Shown: positions 25,578 through 34,821, counted from the stretch's first letter. The stretch: 64,000 nt of DNA from Arthrobacter sp. YN (GCF_002224285.1 NZ_CP022436.1:62001-126000), one strand, 5' to 3'. Numbers and translations: made by a program. The notes: generated by a model from the letters alone, not told the origin.

Positions 25578-27396
25578 TTTCGATCGCTGCAGGCCGGATT
25601 TGGCTCGCGCGGATTCTCTCCAGGTCGAACTTGTTGCTGCGGTCGAAGTTGAAGATGCCGTTTTTCTCCTGGAAGACGTCCGTCAGTTGGGTGTAGCAGT
25701 ACCCGAACATGTCCGGGTTCTCCAGCAGGACTGAGCACAGACCGTCGAACCGGGCGTAGAACTCCTCCTCTGAACCGACCCGCTGGCCGTAGCCCCACGA
25801 TGTGGCAACGTCGCTTCCCTCCACAGCCTCGCGGGCCTCCACCTCGTTCCACCAGATTCCACCGAACTCGGAGACGAAGTAGGGCTGGCCGGCGTACGGC
25901 ACTGAATATTCCTCGCCGTCGCCCTTGCGGTTGATATATGGTTTCCCCGCAGCCAGACCCTGCTGTTCGATGCGGAAGCGGTCCGGGTCCTGCTCGTAGG
26001 AGTGGGAATCGTAGATGTCCGTATCGCGAATCCGGTGCGCATAACCGGAGGCGTCGATGACCGGACGTGTTGGATCAGCCAGTTTGGTGGCCTGGAACAT
26101 GGCCTCTGTGACGTCGTCAAGAACTGTCAGCCGATCGTGGAGAACCTGGTGCGTTTCATTCAGCGGGCACCAGCCGATGATGGAGGGGTGGTTGTAGTCC
26201 CTTTTCAAGACCTCCAGCCATTGCGCCACGAAGCTCGCCGTGGGCTGCTGGTTGTGACCTACGGTGCCGCCGCCGGAAACGCCCCAGTCGCCGAATTCGC
26301 CCCACACCAGGTATCCGAGCCGGTCGGCGTGGTAGAGGAAACGCTCCTCGAAGACCTTTTGGTGCAGGCGGGCACCGTTGAATCCTGCGGCCATGGAAAG
26401 TTCGATGTCCTTGATCAGCGCTGCCTCGTCCGGGGACGTCATGAGGGAATCCGGCCAATAGCCCTGGTCCAGGACCAGCCGCTGGAAAACGGGCTTGCCA
26501 TTGAGGCGGACCACCTTTCCGTCCAAGGCAATTGAGCGGACGGCCGCGTAGCTGCTGACCTGGTCTACAACATTGCCGGAGGAGTCCCGGACGCTCACTT
26601 CGAGGTCATAAAGGAACGGATCCTCGATGGACCAGGGGCGCAAAGACTCGGCGGGGATGGTCAGGCGGAGGGATGGTGTGAGGTCCAGATCAGCCCGGGC
26701 AGTCGCCTCAACACGTACCTCGTCCTTGTCGCTGAGGACGGCCGTCACGGTATGCCCGCCTCGGTTCTGGCTGACGGGCGCCTCCACCGTGATGCTGGAG
26801 TCTGCAAGATTGGGGGTCATTCGGAGGCGTTTGATGTGCACTTCGGGGACAGCTTCCATCCATACCGTCTGCCAAATGCCGGTGGTTCGCGTGTACTGGC
26901 AGTGGGTGTTGTTGTACCAGGTGGCTTGCTTGCCGCGGGCTTGCATTTCGTGCCGTGAATCCCTGGCCCGCACCACAATCACTGCGTCCGTGCCGGGTTC
27001 CGTGATACCCCCAAGATCTGCGGTGAAGGGCGTGAAACCGCCGCGGTGCCGGGCAACTTCAACCCCGTTCACCCATACGGTGGCGTCATGGTCCACGGCG
27101 CCAAAGTGCAGCAGGACGTTCTGTCCGGCCCACTCCTGCGGGATCGTCACGGTTCGCCGGTACCAAACGGCTTCCATGAAGTCCACGTGTTTAATCCCGG
27201 AAAGTGCAGATTCCGGTGCGAACGGAACCAGGATCTCGCTGTTGAGCTCACGGGTGGTGAGTCCGCGTTCCAAACCGGAGTCACCGGCGTCGATCTCAAA
27301 CTCCCAGGTGCCGTTGAGGTTCATCCACTTCCTGCGAACCAGTTGCGGGCGCGGGTGCTCGGGCTTGGGCATGGTGGAGGTCACATTTTGGGTCAC
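25564..27396 (-). CDS. Glycoside hydrolase family 2 protein
   Basis: About 610 residues: an N-terminal sugar-binding jelly roll (RRKWMNLNGTWEFEIDAG, VLLHFGAVDHDATVWVNGVEV), an Ig-like domain (about 180-280), and a TIM barrel with the acid/base glutamate in WCPLNETH and the probable nucleophile in FVSEFGG. The organisation is of beta-galactosidase, glucuronidase or mannosidase type; no signal peptide, so oligosaccharides are cleaved inside the cell. The start is uncertain: GTG at 27396 or ATG at 27372 (MPKPEHPRPQ), neither with a strong ribosome site. Divergent from a hydroxyacid dehydrogenase. Confidence 0.88.
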   Translation of the reverse strand: MTQNVTSTMPKPEHPRPQLVRRKWMNLNGTWEFEIDAGDSGLERGLTTRELNSEILVPFAPESALSGIKHVDFMEAVWYRRTVTIPQEWAGQNVLLHFGAVDHDATVWVNGVEVARHRGGFTPFTADLGGITEPGTDAVIVVRARDSRHEMQARGKQATWYNNTHCQYTRTTGIWQTVWMEAVPEVHIKRLRMTPNLADSSITVEAPVSQNRGGHTVTAVLSDKDEVRVEATARADLDLTPSLRLTIPAESLRPWSIEDPFLYDLEVSVRDSSGNVVDQVSSYAAVRSIALDGKVVRLNGKPVFQRLVLDQGYWPDSLMTSPDEAALIKDIELSMAAGFNGARLHQKVFEERFLYHADRLGYLVWGEFGDWGVSGGGTVGHNQQPTASFVAQWLEVLKRDYNHPSIIGWCPLNETHQVLHDRLTVLDDVTEAMFQATKLADPTRPVIDASGYAHRIRDTDIYDSHSYEQDPDRFRIEQQGLAAGKPYINRKGDGEEYSVPYAGQPYFVSEFGGIWWNEVEAREAVEGSDVATSWGYGQRVGSEEEFYARFDGLCSVLLENPDMFGYCYTQLTDVFQEKNGIFNFDRSNKFDLERIRASQIRPAAIETRGK

Positions 27397-27449
27397 ACTC
27401 AAAAACCTAACGCGAGATGGGGTTGAGTACCACCAGCCGCCGCGCAAGG

Positions 27450-28421
27450 ATGAGTAGCGTGACCCGATTCCGTTTAGCCATCCTGGACGATTACCAGCAG
27501 GTCTCCGGCGATTACGCCCCGTGGGACTCACTGCTCGACGACGGCGTGAAGGTGAGCGTTTTCAGCGCACCTTTCGTGTCGGAAGAGCAGGCCGTGGCCG
27601 CCCTGGCGCCGTTCGACATCATTGTGGCGATGCGCGAACGCACTCGTTTCCCCCAGAATGTCCTTGAGTCCCTGCCCAACCTGAAACTGTTGGTGACCAC
27701 CGGCATGGCGAACGCAGCCATTGATCTGGAAGCAGCGGCAGAGCGGGGCATCGTGGTGTGTGGGACAGGTGGCTCACCTGCCGCGGCGCCCGAACTGACC
27801 TGGGCTTTGCTCATGGCCTTTGCCCGGAATCTGACCGTGGAGGAGAACTCCCTGCGTGCAGGCGACTGGCAGACCGGCGTCGGGTTTGAACTCGAAGGCA
27901 AGACGCTGGGAATCGTTGGACTGGGCAAGATCGGCAAGCGGATCGCGGGCTACGCGAAGGCTTTTGGGATGGACGTTCTCGCGTGGAGCCAGAACCTCAC
28001 TGCGGACGCTGCCGAGGCCGCCGGTGCACGGAAGGTCAGCAAAGAGGAGTTGTTCCGTGAGTCCGACGTCGTAACGCTGCACCTCCGGCTGTCCGAGCGG
28101 ACTGAGGGGATTGTAGGTTCCAAGGAGTTGCGTCTTCTCGGCCCCGAAGGCGTGTTGGTCAACACCGCGCGGGGACCGCTGGTGGATGAGGCTGCGCTGA
28201 TCCAGGCACTGGAGGAGGGGTGGATCCGCGGCGCCGCGCTGGACGTGTTCGACGAGGAACCCCTTCCGTCCGGGCACGCACTGCTCCACTCTTCGCGGAC
28301 AGTGCTCTCACCGCATATCGGCTACGTGACCCATGAGAGTTACCGACAGTTCTATGGCGGGGCTTTCGAGGACGTCAAGGGGTGGCTCAACGGGGCTCCT
28401 GTTCGGGTGATCACGGGCTAA
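27450..28421 (+). CDS. D-2-hydroxyacid dehydrogenase family protein
   Basis: 323 residues. NAD-binding loop GIVGLGKIGKRIAGYAKAFGM, and the D-isomer-specific family catalytic set: Arg in LHLRLSERT, Glu in the GAALDVFDEEPLP region and His in LSPHIGYVTHE. It interconverts a 2-oxoacid and D-2-hydroxyacid with NAD(P)H, for example glyoxylate or hydroxypyruvate. GTG at 27459 has a better spaced AAGGA site and is a good alternative start. A glycerate kinase gene follows 59 bp later, fitting a hydroxypyruvate-glycerate step. Confidence 0.92.
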   Translation: MSSVTRFRLAILDDYQQVSGDYAPWDSLLDDGVKVSVFSAPFVSEEQAVAALAPFDIIVAMRERTRFPQNVLESLPNLKLLVTTGMANAAIDLEAAAERGIVVCGTGGSPAAAPELTWALLMAFARNLTVEENSLRAGDWQTGVGFELEGKTLGIVGLGKIGKRIAGYAKAFGMDVLAWSQNLTADAAEAAGARKVSKEELFRESDVVTLHLRLSERTEGIVGSKELRLLGPEGVLVNTARGPLVDEAALIQALEEGWIRGAALDVFDEEPLPSGHALLHSSRTVLSPHIGYVTHESYRQFYGGAFEDVKGWLNGAPVRVITG

Positions 28422-28442
28422 CCAGCCGCTAAGTTACGTGTG

Positions 28443-28456
28443 GGCAAGCGCTTTCC
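28443..28456. promoter_or_regulatory. LacI/cre-like palindrome upstream of glycerate kinase
   Basis: GGCAAGCGCTTTCC is symmetric except for one base pair, with core AAGCGCTT as in LacI-family operators and cre sites. It is 25 bp before the glycerate kinase start, where it would overlap a promoter. Confidence 0.5.
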
Positions 28457-28480
28457 GAGCGAAGCTGGCAAGATGGACCC

Positions 28481-29623
28481 ATGCGTATCCTCATCGCCCC
28501 GGACAAGTTCAAGGGATCACTGACCGCCGCCGAAGCCGCGTCAGCCATGGCCGAAGGCGCCCTCCGTGTTTACCCGGATGCCGTGACCACCCAGTTCCCT
28601 GTGGCCGATGGCGGCGAAGGCACACTGGATGCCGCGATCGCCGCCGGCTACGAGGAGCGAAACAACGCCGTAGTCGGCCCGATCCTCAAGCCTGTCGGAG
28701 CCTCCTGGGCGATCCGGAAAGACGCTTTCGGCGGGGCCAGTGTTGTCATCGAAACCGCGATGGCTTCCGGTCTGGCCCACATGGAGCCGACGCCGGAGAA
28801 TTCGCTGCGCGCCCACAGCTACGGCTGCGGCCAGTTGATCGCCGCTGCCCTCGACGCCGGCGCCACCGAGATCGTGCTCGGCCTGGGTGGTTCGGCAATG
28901 TCCGACGCCGGTAGCGGCGCCTTGCGTGCTTTGGGGCTCAAGCCCCTTGATGCGGCCGGGAACGTAGTGCCGCTCGGCGGAGGTTCCTTGGCGGACGTCG
29001 TCGCCATAGATGTCTCCGAGCTGGATCCGCGGCTGTCCACCGTGAAGTTCCGCATCGCCGTCGACGTCCAAAACCCGCTGTACGGGCCGGAAGGTGCCGC
29101 TCATGTTTTCGGTCCGCAAAAGGGTGCCGATGAGGACGCCGTTGAAAGGCTCGACGCCGGTCTCCGCAACTGGGCGTCGCTCCTTCGGGAAGCTACTGGC
29201 CGCGACGTGAACGTTCCGGGAGCTGGAGCGGCGGGTGGGTTCCCGGCGTCGTTCCTGGCTTTCACTGATGCGGAGCTGGAAGGCGGCTTCGCGCTGGTCG
29301 CCGGACTCACTGGCCTCGCGCAGCATTTGGGCGAGGCGGATCTGGTCATCACCGGCGAAGGTTCCATGGACGAGCAGTCGCTCACAGGCAAGGCGCCGAT
29401 CGCACTTGCCGACGCCGCAAGCGTGCACGGAATTCCTGTCATCGCAGTCGCGGGACGCATTACGGTCACGCCCGAAGACCTGGCGAAGCACGGCATTGTG
29501 GCCGCGGCCCAGTTGCTGGACGTAGCGCAGCGCAAAGATGGCGTTCCCGACGTCGCCGACGCCGTGGCCAATGCAGCCAAATACCTTGCGTGGGCTACCA
29601 GCCAAGTGCTTGAGGGAGCCTGA
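28481..29623 (+). CDS. Glycerate kinase (GlxK/GarK family)
   Basis: 380 residues. Family signature MRILIAPDKFKGSLTAAEAA at the start, PVADGGEGTLDA, EIVLGLGGSAMSDAGSGALRALG in the middle and DLVITGEGSMDEQSLTGKAP late. It phosphorylates D-glycerate to 2- or 3-phosphoglycerate, feeding glyoxylate or sugar-acid carbon into glycolysis. Located after a D-2-hydroxyacid dehydrogenase, a natural metabolic partner. Ends next to the convergent DUF2630 gene. Confidence 0.95.
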   Translation: MRILIAPDKFKGSLTAAEAASAMAEGALRVYPDAVTTQFPVADGGEGTLDAAIAAGYEERNNAVVGPILKPVGASWAIRKDAFGGASVVIETAMASGLAHMEPTPENSLRAHSYGCGQLIAAALDAGATEIVLGLGGSAMSDAGSGALRALGLKPLDAAGNVVPLGGGSLADVVAIDVSELDPRLSTVKFRIAVDVQNPLYGPEGAAHVFGPQKGADEDAVERLDAGLRNWASLLREATGRDVNVPGAGAAGGFPASFLAFTDAELEGGFALVAGLTGLAQHLGEADLVITGEGSMDEQSLTGKAPIALADAASVHGIPVIAVAGRITVTPEDLAKHGIVAAAQLLDVAQRKDGVPDVADAVANAAKYLAWATSQVLEGA

Positions 29624-29854
29624 TTACTGCCGGTAGCCCTCGACTTCGCTGACGGGCCGCGGCTCGGCGTCGTCGGGGTTCGCGCCTGCGTCCTTCTTGG
29701 CGCGGCGTTGGCGCAGCAAGTCCCAGCATTGGTCCAGTTGGGCCTCCAGTTGGGCCAGGCGGGCGGTGTCGTTTACCGACCCTTCGGAGTCACGCAAGCG
29801 GTGCTCCTCTTCGACCAGCGACTGGATGCGTTCCAGCAGGTCCTGGTTGTCCAT
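29624..29854 (-). CDS. DUF2630 family protein
   Basis: 76 residues. Charged, probably two-helix coiled-coil protein: IQSLVEEEHRLRD, LAQLEAQLDQCWDLLRQRRAKKDAGANPDDAEPRP, the DUF2630 signature found in actinobacteria. Function unknown. Monocistronic, convergent with glycerate kinase with directly abutting stops. Confidence 0.88.
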   Translation of the reverse strand: MDNQDLLERIQSLVEEEHRLRDSEGSVNDTARLAQLEAQLDQCWDLLRQRRAKKDAGANPDDAEPRPVSEVEGYRQ

Positions 29855-29947
29855 TTCTAAGACTCCTCGATGTGGGTTGCGCGGTTATCTCGAAAGTAGT
29901 CCTGTTGGTGCAGTGCGTCTACCAATGGCCAACGGCATACTTGGGAC

Positions 29948-30391
29948 ATGAAATTCACAACCACCATCGTTGGCGATGGCAACAAGGCCGGCATCGAAGT
30001 TCCCGACGAGATCGTTGACGGGCTTGGAGCCGGCAAACGACCCCCGGTGGTGGTGACCATCAACGGGCAGAGCTACCGCAGCAGCATCGCGGTGATGGGC
30101 GGGAAGTACATGGTGGGGGTCAGCTCGGCGAACCGTGAGCTCACGGGTGCCGCTGCGGGCGACACTGTTGAGGTTGGCCTGGAAGTGGACACCCAGCCAC
30201 GCGTGGTCGAGGTGCCCGAGGACTTGGCCGCCGCGCTGGACGCCGAACCGGAGGCCAAAGCGTTCTACGGGACCCTGAATTACAGCAGCCAGCGGAGATA
30301 TGTTGAGCCGATCAGTGATGCCAAGACCGAGGAAACCCGTGCGCGGCGGATCGCGAAAGTGGTCGCGGATTTGAAGGCGGGGAAGAAGTAG
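29948..30391 (+). CDS. DUF1905 / YdeI-OmdA domain protein
   Basis: 147 residues: an N-terminal DUF1905 beta-barrel (MKFTTTIVGDGNKAGIEVPDEIVDGLGAGKRPPVVVTINGQSYRSSIAVMGGKYMVGVSSANR) and a C-terminal OmdA/YdeI helical motif (AFYGTLNYSSQRRYVEPISDAKTEETRARRIAKVVADLKAG). Members of the second family were linked to protection against bacteriocins in one organism; the general role is unclear. Cytoplasmic, single gene. Confidence 0.88.
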   Translation: MKFTTTIVGDGNKAGIEVPDEIVDGLGAGKRPPVVVTINGQSYRSSIAVMGGKYMVGVSSANRELTGAAAGDTVEVGLEVDTQPRVVEVPEDLAAALDAEPEAKAFYGTLNYSSQRRYVEPISDAKTEETRARRIAKVVADLKAGKK

Positions 30392-30439
30392 GTCGGTTGA
30401 CCGTAGGCTGGTTTTTTCGACCCTGGAGGGGGACTGCCC

Positions 30440-30883
30440 GTGGTCTACGACCGCGAACGTGAGCGGCGCGACGACGCTGCATATGCGGAACATAAGGAAG
30501 CTATCGCACGGGACGAGAAGCGTGTCCTTCGACGGACCAGCACCGGTGAGTTGCACAGCTATCCCAAAGAGGAGATCGGGTTTACGCCGGGGCGGGGGCA
30601 GGCGCAGGTCAGTTCGTGGTGGGGCATGGCAATATTGGCTGCTTTTGGGGCGGTGGGATTCGTTGCCACGGTGGCGCTGTTCCTCATGCCTGCGTTCCAA
30701 GGAGGTGGGCCCTCATGGGGTGCCCTGTGGCCCATGGGCATTGCGGGCTTCCTGGCTTGGTACGGGTTCAGCTTGTCCAAGGACGAGTATCGGGCAACAC
30801 AATTACGCAAGAAACGGGGATCCCCCGAGCCTGGCACGGGAAACGTGGACGTGAATCTGCTGGAGCTGGGTAGCCGTCAGTAG
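30440..30883 (+). CDS. Hypothetical membrane protein
   Basis: 147 residues, not recognised. A charged N-terminal region (RERERRDDAAYAEHKEAIARDEKRVLRR) precedes two membrane helices (about residues 63-85 and 95-112), with a polar C-terminus. GTG start with a GGAGGGGG site. It follows the DUF1905 gene by 48 bp and may be co-transcribed. Confidence 0.7.
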   Translation: MVYDRERERRDDAAYAEHKEAIARDEKRVLRRTSTGELHSYPKEEIGFTPGRGQAQVSSWWGMAILAAFGAVGFVATVALFLMPAFQGGGPSWGALWPMGIAGFLAWYGFSLSKDEYRATQLRKKRGSPEPGTGNVDVNLLELGSRQ

Positions 30884-30915
30884 CTCGATTCGAGGACACC
30901 ACCCAGGAGTCGTCC

Positions 30916-30940
30916 GGGGTGCAGTCAGGTGGCTGCCCCC
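30916..30940. terminator. Probable terminator between convergent genes
   Basis: Hairpin with arms GGGGTGCAG and CTGCCCCC (one bulged T) and an 8-nt loop. It lies between the convergent stops at 30883 and 30941. Confidence 0.5.
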
Positions 30941-32221
30941 TCAGGTGAGCGCCGCCGTCGTCGACGCCTTCCGCGCTATCAGCGCGATTCCCGCCGCCGA
31001 TGCAAGGAAGACGGCACCCAGGATGGCCCAACCCAGCGTGCCATGTTCGACGACGGTGGCGGTCACCACCAGCGGTGCGAGCATGGCCCCCAGGGCAGAT
31101 CCCATACCGAACATCCCTTGATAAGCACCTGCTTGGACGGGGTTGGCGAGTTCGAAGCTGAGTCCCCAGGCTCCCGCTTGCGAGAGGATTTCCGCGAACG
31201 AGTGAAGAAGTGCTGCGCCGCAGAGGAGCGTGATTGCGGCGATGACCGGCACCCCGCCCGCCGCAGCATAGAGCGCGCAAGCCATAGCCATGAGCACGCC
31301 GCCAATCAGCACGATTTTTCCTGCGCGCCGGGGGTTTTCAGTGCCGCGGGAGAGCGGCACTTGCAGCAGAACGACACACAGGGTGTTGATGACAAGGATT
31401 GCCGATATCAGGACGTCCGGGGCACTGGTGTCCTGCGAAATCCACAGCGGTACGCCCATCTCGGCGAGCCCAAACTGCATGCCGAAGATACCGGACAGCA
31501 CGGTCAGCAGTACGTAGCGGCGGTCCTTGAAGGGGGAGATGCCCCGCGTTGGGGCAGGTTTGGCGGGATCGTGGCGGGGTGCGTCCACCCTGGCGGGGAG
31601 GCGGCGGAGGGCCATCGCGCTCAGGATGTAGGCCACTCCGGCGCCGATCATCATTCCCCGGAACGCGCCCGCGGTCCCGGCCAACAACGCGAGACCCGCG
31701 ATCATGCCTCCCACGGCGATGCCCAGGTTGGTGATGGTGCGGAGGACTGCGCGCGCATTCACGCGGTTCGGGCCATCGAAAGCCCGGGCAATGATGGCGG
31801 ATCGCGTGGCATTCGCGCCCCGATCCACGCCTACTGCTATACAAGCGATCACGACGGCGGTGCTGAAGTTCCCGGCGAACGTATAGCTTGCGATCGCGAG
31901 ACCCTGGACGGCGACCATGCCCACAAGGAGTCGACGTGCGGAAAAGCGGTCGGCGAGTCGACCGCCGATATAGGACGTGGCGACGCCGACCCCGCTCGAA
32001 GCCGAGAGGATCACAGCGATTTCGAGGGCACTCAGCCCGACGAAGCGGCTGAAGTACAGGACCGTCAGGGTGAGGAAGATTCCGCGGCCCACTGTGGATA
32101 CCAGGATGGAGGAGGCGAGGATCTTGAGGGCGGGATCAGAGAGCGCGACGCGGAGGTTGTGCTGCGGAGCGGGGGCGGTGTTGGCCGGGGATTTAGTCAC
32201 ACCCCTAGTTCTGTCACCCAC
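30941..32221 (-). CDS. MFS transporter
   Basis: 426 residues with about 12 membrane helices in two blocks; MFS loop motif YIGGRLADRFSARRLLVGM between helices 2 and 3. It resembles drug-efflux-type proton antiporters, but no substrate can be assigned. The GTG start at 32221 is used; GTG at 32200 is an alternative. It diverges (35 bp) from an ArsR-type regulator gene, the usual pairing for an inducible exporter. Confidence 0.87.
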   Translation of the reverse strand: MGDRTRGVTKSPANTAPAPQHNLRVALSDPALKILASSILVSTVGRGIFLTLTVLYFSRFVGLSALEIAVILSASSGVGVATSYIGGRLADRFSARRLLVGMVAVQGLAIASYTFAGNFSTAVVIACIAVGVDRGANATRSAIIARAFDGPNRVNARAVLRTITNLGIAVGGMIAGLALLAGTAGAFRGMMIGAGVAYILSAMALRRLPARVDAPRHDPAKPAPTRGISPFKDRRYVLLTVLSGIFGMQFGLAEMGVPLWISQDTSAPDVLISAILVINTLCVVLLQVPLSRGTENPRRAGKIVLIGGVLMAMACALYAAAGGVPVIAAITLLCGAALLHSFAEILSQAGAWGLSFELANPVQAGAYQGMFGMGSALGAMLAPLVVTATVVEHGTLGWAILGAVFLASAAGIALIARKASTTAALT

Positions 32222-32256
32222 TGACGGCGGGCGGTATTGATGTAGCGTAGTGCTTC

Positions 32257-33210
32257 ATGTTGAAGTACGAGTTGTCAGAGGCAGATCTGGGCGGCGTGCG
32301 CTTTGGCATCTCGCCCCTCTGCGAACTGGGACTCTCCCTCAGGGCTGTCCGCGATCCCAGCCAGTATCCACTCCAGCTGCCTTGGTTGCGTCGGACAGAA
32401 GAAGCCCGCTCACGCTTGGACCTCGATGGATTGCTGTCCTTGGTGGATGACCGGCTGTGGACACCGGACTTCCTGAACCCCCGGCCCCAGTCGCCACTCA
32501 CCAGGATCGATGACGAGTTCGCAGCATTGGAGCAGCTTTCGGCCGAGCGGTTTCACGGAGACCTGGTCAGGGTGCACGGCGCTGTCCCGGCAGTCTTTTC
32601 CGGGCCTGTTGGGCCGGCGATCCGGCACATGGTCCGTATCCTCCGGGACTTCTGGGAAACTTGTTTCGAGCCGCACTGGCTGCGCATGCGCACCATCCTG
32701 GAAGCGGACATTGTCTACCGAGGCCGGCAGATTGCGCAGGGCGGCCTGTTCACGATGCTGAACGATTTGTCCGGTGCTGTGGAATTCGATGGCCGTGTCA
32801 TTTCCGTGCGACTGAAGAACCCGGCGTCGCGGACAGAGACGACAGACGGCTTGGGGCTGACGCTTGTTCCCACCATGTTCACGCGCCGGGCCTCTGCTCC
32901 CGTAAATCACGGCGATCCGCCGATGCTGATGTATCCGGCGCGGGGCCAGGGCGCCATGTGGGAAACGGGGCGGGTCACGAACCCGGCCGCGATTGTGGCC
33001 GTGCTGGGTGGAGTCCGGACCAGCCTGCTCACCGCCTTGGCAGCCCCGGCCTCGTCCACGGAGTTGGGCCTGCGCTTTGGCGTCACAACGTCGGCCGTGA
33101 ACCAGCACCTCAGAGCGCTCCGGGACGCAGGACTCGTGACGTCAACCCGCTACGGCCGCAGCGTGCTCTACTTCAGGAGTGAACTGGGCGCAGCGTTGCT
33201 GCTGGGGTGA
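32257..33210 (+). CDS. ArsR-family regulator with DUF5937 domain
   Basis: 317 residues. N-terminal DUF5937-type sensor region (MLKYELSEADLGGVRFGISPLCELGLSLRAV) and a C-terminal winged helix (about 250-310: LAAPASSTELGLRFGVTTSAVNQHLRALRDAGLVTSTRYGRSVLYFRS), the ArsR recognition-helix pattern. Divergent from the MFS gene, which it probably controls. No metal-binding cysteine cluster is visible, so it is not a classic metal sensor. Confidence 0.88.
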   Translation: MLKYELSEADLGGVRFGISPLCELGLSLRAVRDPSQYPLQLPWLRRTEEARSRLDLDGLLSLVDDRLWTPDFLNPRPQSPLTRIDDEFAALEQLSAERFHGDLVRVHGAVPAVFSGPVGPAIRHMVRILRDFWETCFEPHWLRMRTILEADIVYRGRQIAQGGLFTMLNDLSGAVEFDGRVISVRLKNPASRTETTDGLGLTLVPTMFTRRASAPVNHGDPPMLMYPARGQGAMWETGRVTNPAAIVAVLGGVRTSLLTALAAPASSTELGLRFGVTTSAVNQHLRALRDAGLVTSTRYGRSVLYFRSELGAALLLG

Positions 33211-33258
33211 CTTCACAGGCGGGACGACGGCGGCAGGCGAGTGTCGTCGTCGTACGTT

Positions 33259-33810
33259 TTAGTCTTTGCGGAGGCTGTAGGTGCTGATCACGTTGCCCTT
33301 GCTGGTGGCGTACTGGTCCTCCAACACGAGCCGGTGCAACGGGTCGCCGTCCTCAAAGAGCCGCCGCCCGCTGCCGGCCACCACGGGATGCGTCATGAGG
33401 GTCAGTTCGTCCAGGATGCCCGCGAAAAACAGCTGGCGGACCAGGGAGATGCTGCCGCAGACAGCAATCTCGCCGCCGTCCCGCGACTTGAGGTCGGTGA
33501 CGAACTTCTCCACCGCGCCCTCGATCAGGTGCGAGTTCTCCCACTCAAGAGGCTCTGTGAGGGTGCGCGATGCGACGAACTTTTCCACGGGATTGATGAA
33601 GGCAGCAAAGTCCTCATCCCGAGGTGCGGTGGGCCAATATCCGGCCCACTCCTGGTAGCTGACCCGCCCCAGGACCACGGTGTCCACCGTGGTGATCATC
33701 TTGGTCAGTCCTCTGCCGAGTTCGTCGTCGAAGCTGTCGAACTGGAACTTGAATGGGTCCTGAACCACGCCATCAACGGAGTGGAACAGGCCGGCGGTGA
33801 CTTTGCGCAT
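33259..33810 (-). CDS. Dihydrofolate reductase-family (RibD C-terminal-like) protein
   Basis: 183 residues with the RibD_C/DHFR-like fold: MRKVTAGLFHSVDGVVQDP, TVDTVVLGRVSYQEWAGYWP and ELTLMTHPVVAGSGRRLFEDG. This stand-alone branch is NADPH-binding reductase-like but is not the folate enzyme. ATG with a GGAGATCC site. It marks the last gene with ordinary context before the mosaic region. Confidence 0.88.
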   Translation of the reverse strand: MRKVTAGLFHSVDGVVQDPFKFQFDSFDDELGRGLTKMITTVDTVVLGRVSYQEWAGYWPTAPRDEDFAAFINPVEKFVASRTLTEPLEWENSHLIEGAVEKFVTDLKSRDGGEIAVCGSISLVRQLFFAGILDELTLMTHPVVAGSGRRLFEDGDPLHRLVLEDQYATSKGNVISTYSLRKD

Positions 33811-33851
33811 GTGGATCTCCTGTTGGGCGGCGGGTGTTTGGAGTGTTGGTG

Positions 33852-33998
33852 TTAGGCGGCGCGGCTGGTGGTTTGGGGGCCGCGGAACGGAAGGGCGGTC
33901 ACACCGGCCGGGGTCACTGCCTGGACTGGAGAGGGAAACCCTTGTCCGGTGAGAATTTTTTGAATCTCGTCCACCGTTGTCACGTCTCTTCCTGTCAT
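33852..33998 (-). CDS. Possible 48-residue small protein
   Basis: Short frame MTGRDVTTVDEIQKILTGQG...TSRAA, with an ACGGAA site before the ATG. The amphipathic helix at residues 8-18 and proline-rich tail look protein-like, but there is no family match that I recognise. It lies 25 bp after the frameshifted unknown gene on the same strand and could belong to the same transcript. Confidence 0.35.
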   Translation of the reverse strand: MTGRDVTTVDEIQKILTGQGFPSPVQAVTPAGVTALPFRGPQTTSRAA

Positions 33999-34023
33999 TT
34001 CCGTGGCTCGAGGACTCCGTCGT

Positions 34024-34790
34024 TTAGCGTCCGACAGGAGGAACATCCCTGTCTTCATTGCTGGCGCGGGCTTCGGCCAGGGTGAAGGTTTTGTTGTCGG
34101 GGTGGTGATGCCGGAAGTCCAGAAGTATCCCGCGCCCGTTGGGGACGTAGAAGTCTTCGTTGAAGGGATCAAGGCCCAAGTGGCGACAATAGCTGACGAG
34201 CATGTCGTGAGTGAAACGGTCGGTGGTCCGTTTCGCTTCATAAGCCGTGGTGTCCTCGAAGTCGAAGATGTGACCGCCCTTATCGAACATCCACTTGCCA
34301 TCGTTGACCAACTCGACATAGGAGCCGAAGTCCCCGGCCCCCGTCACCCTGAACTTACGAGCTCCGTACCTTCCGCGATGCTGCGGATAGCTTTTCCGAT
34401 CCAAAGAGTGGGGGATTTCCACGACGATCACGGATCGGATGCCCCGATTTTTCGCGTACTCGAAGTAGAGCAGCGAGCTGAGGTCCGAACCGGACGCAGA
34501 ATCGCTCACAGCTGCTGTCCAGTCCGGACTCTTGGTCTCCAGGAACAGGTGTTTCCCCCTCCGCCCAGCGGCAGCAACCTGGAGAATTGCTCCTCCAGAG
34601 TGCCTGTAGCCTCGGTATACAGGGCATCATTCTTGTTCTCAACCTCCGCTTCATTCAGTTCATGCCAGACACGGGCCGATTCCTCCAACGGAGCGTTAAT
34701 AAACGACAGCCTGTTCGTCACCGGCGCCCACTTGCTGCCAAGCAACAACTGGGAGGCAAGCTGATCCGCCTGCATCAAATGCTTCTGCAT
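34024..34790 (-). pseudogene. Unknown protein split by a -1 frameshift at a G5-A3-C run
   Basis: Two frames overlap: residues 1-94 (from 34790, MQKHLMQADQLASQLLLGSK) and a downstream frame of 161 residues ending at 34024. The text joins smoothly if the reading shifts by -1 at 34551-34557: ...LLPLGGG then KHLFLETKSPDW...VSDSASGSDLSSLLYFEYAKNR, giving about 255 residues. The C-terminal part has conserved-looking blocks (RSVIVVEIPHSLDRKSYP, FTHDMLVSYCRHLGLDPFNEDFYVPNG). No known function. Either a sequencing or assembly deletion, a real mutation, or programmed frameshifting on G_GGA_AAC. See findings. Confidence 0.6.
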
Positions 34791-34821
34791 GAATCGAGTC
34801 CTCGCTCCTGTGAGTTAGCCT

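Noticed and set aside
30929..32224. Long plus-strand frame of 431 codons
   Set aside because: Antisense shadow of the MFS transporter; highly charged and low in hydrophobics, no start signal.
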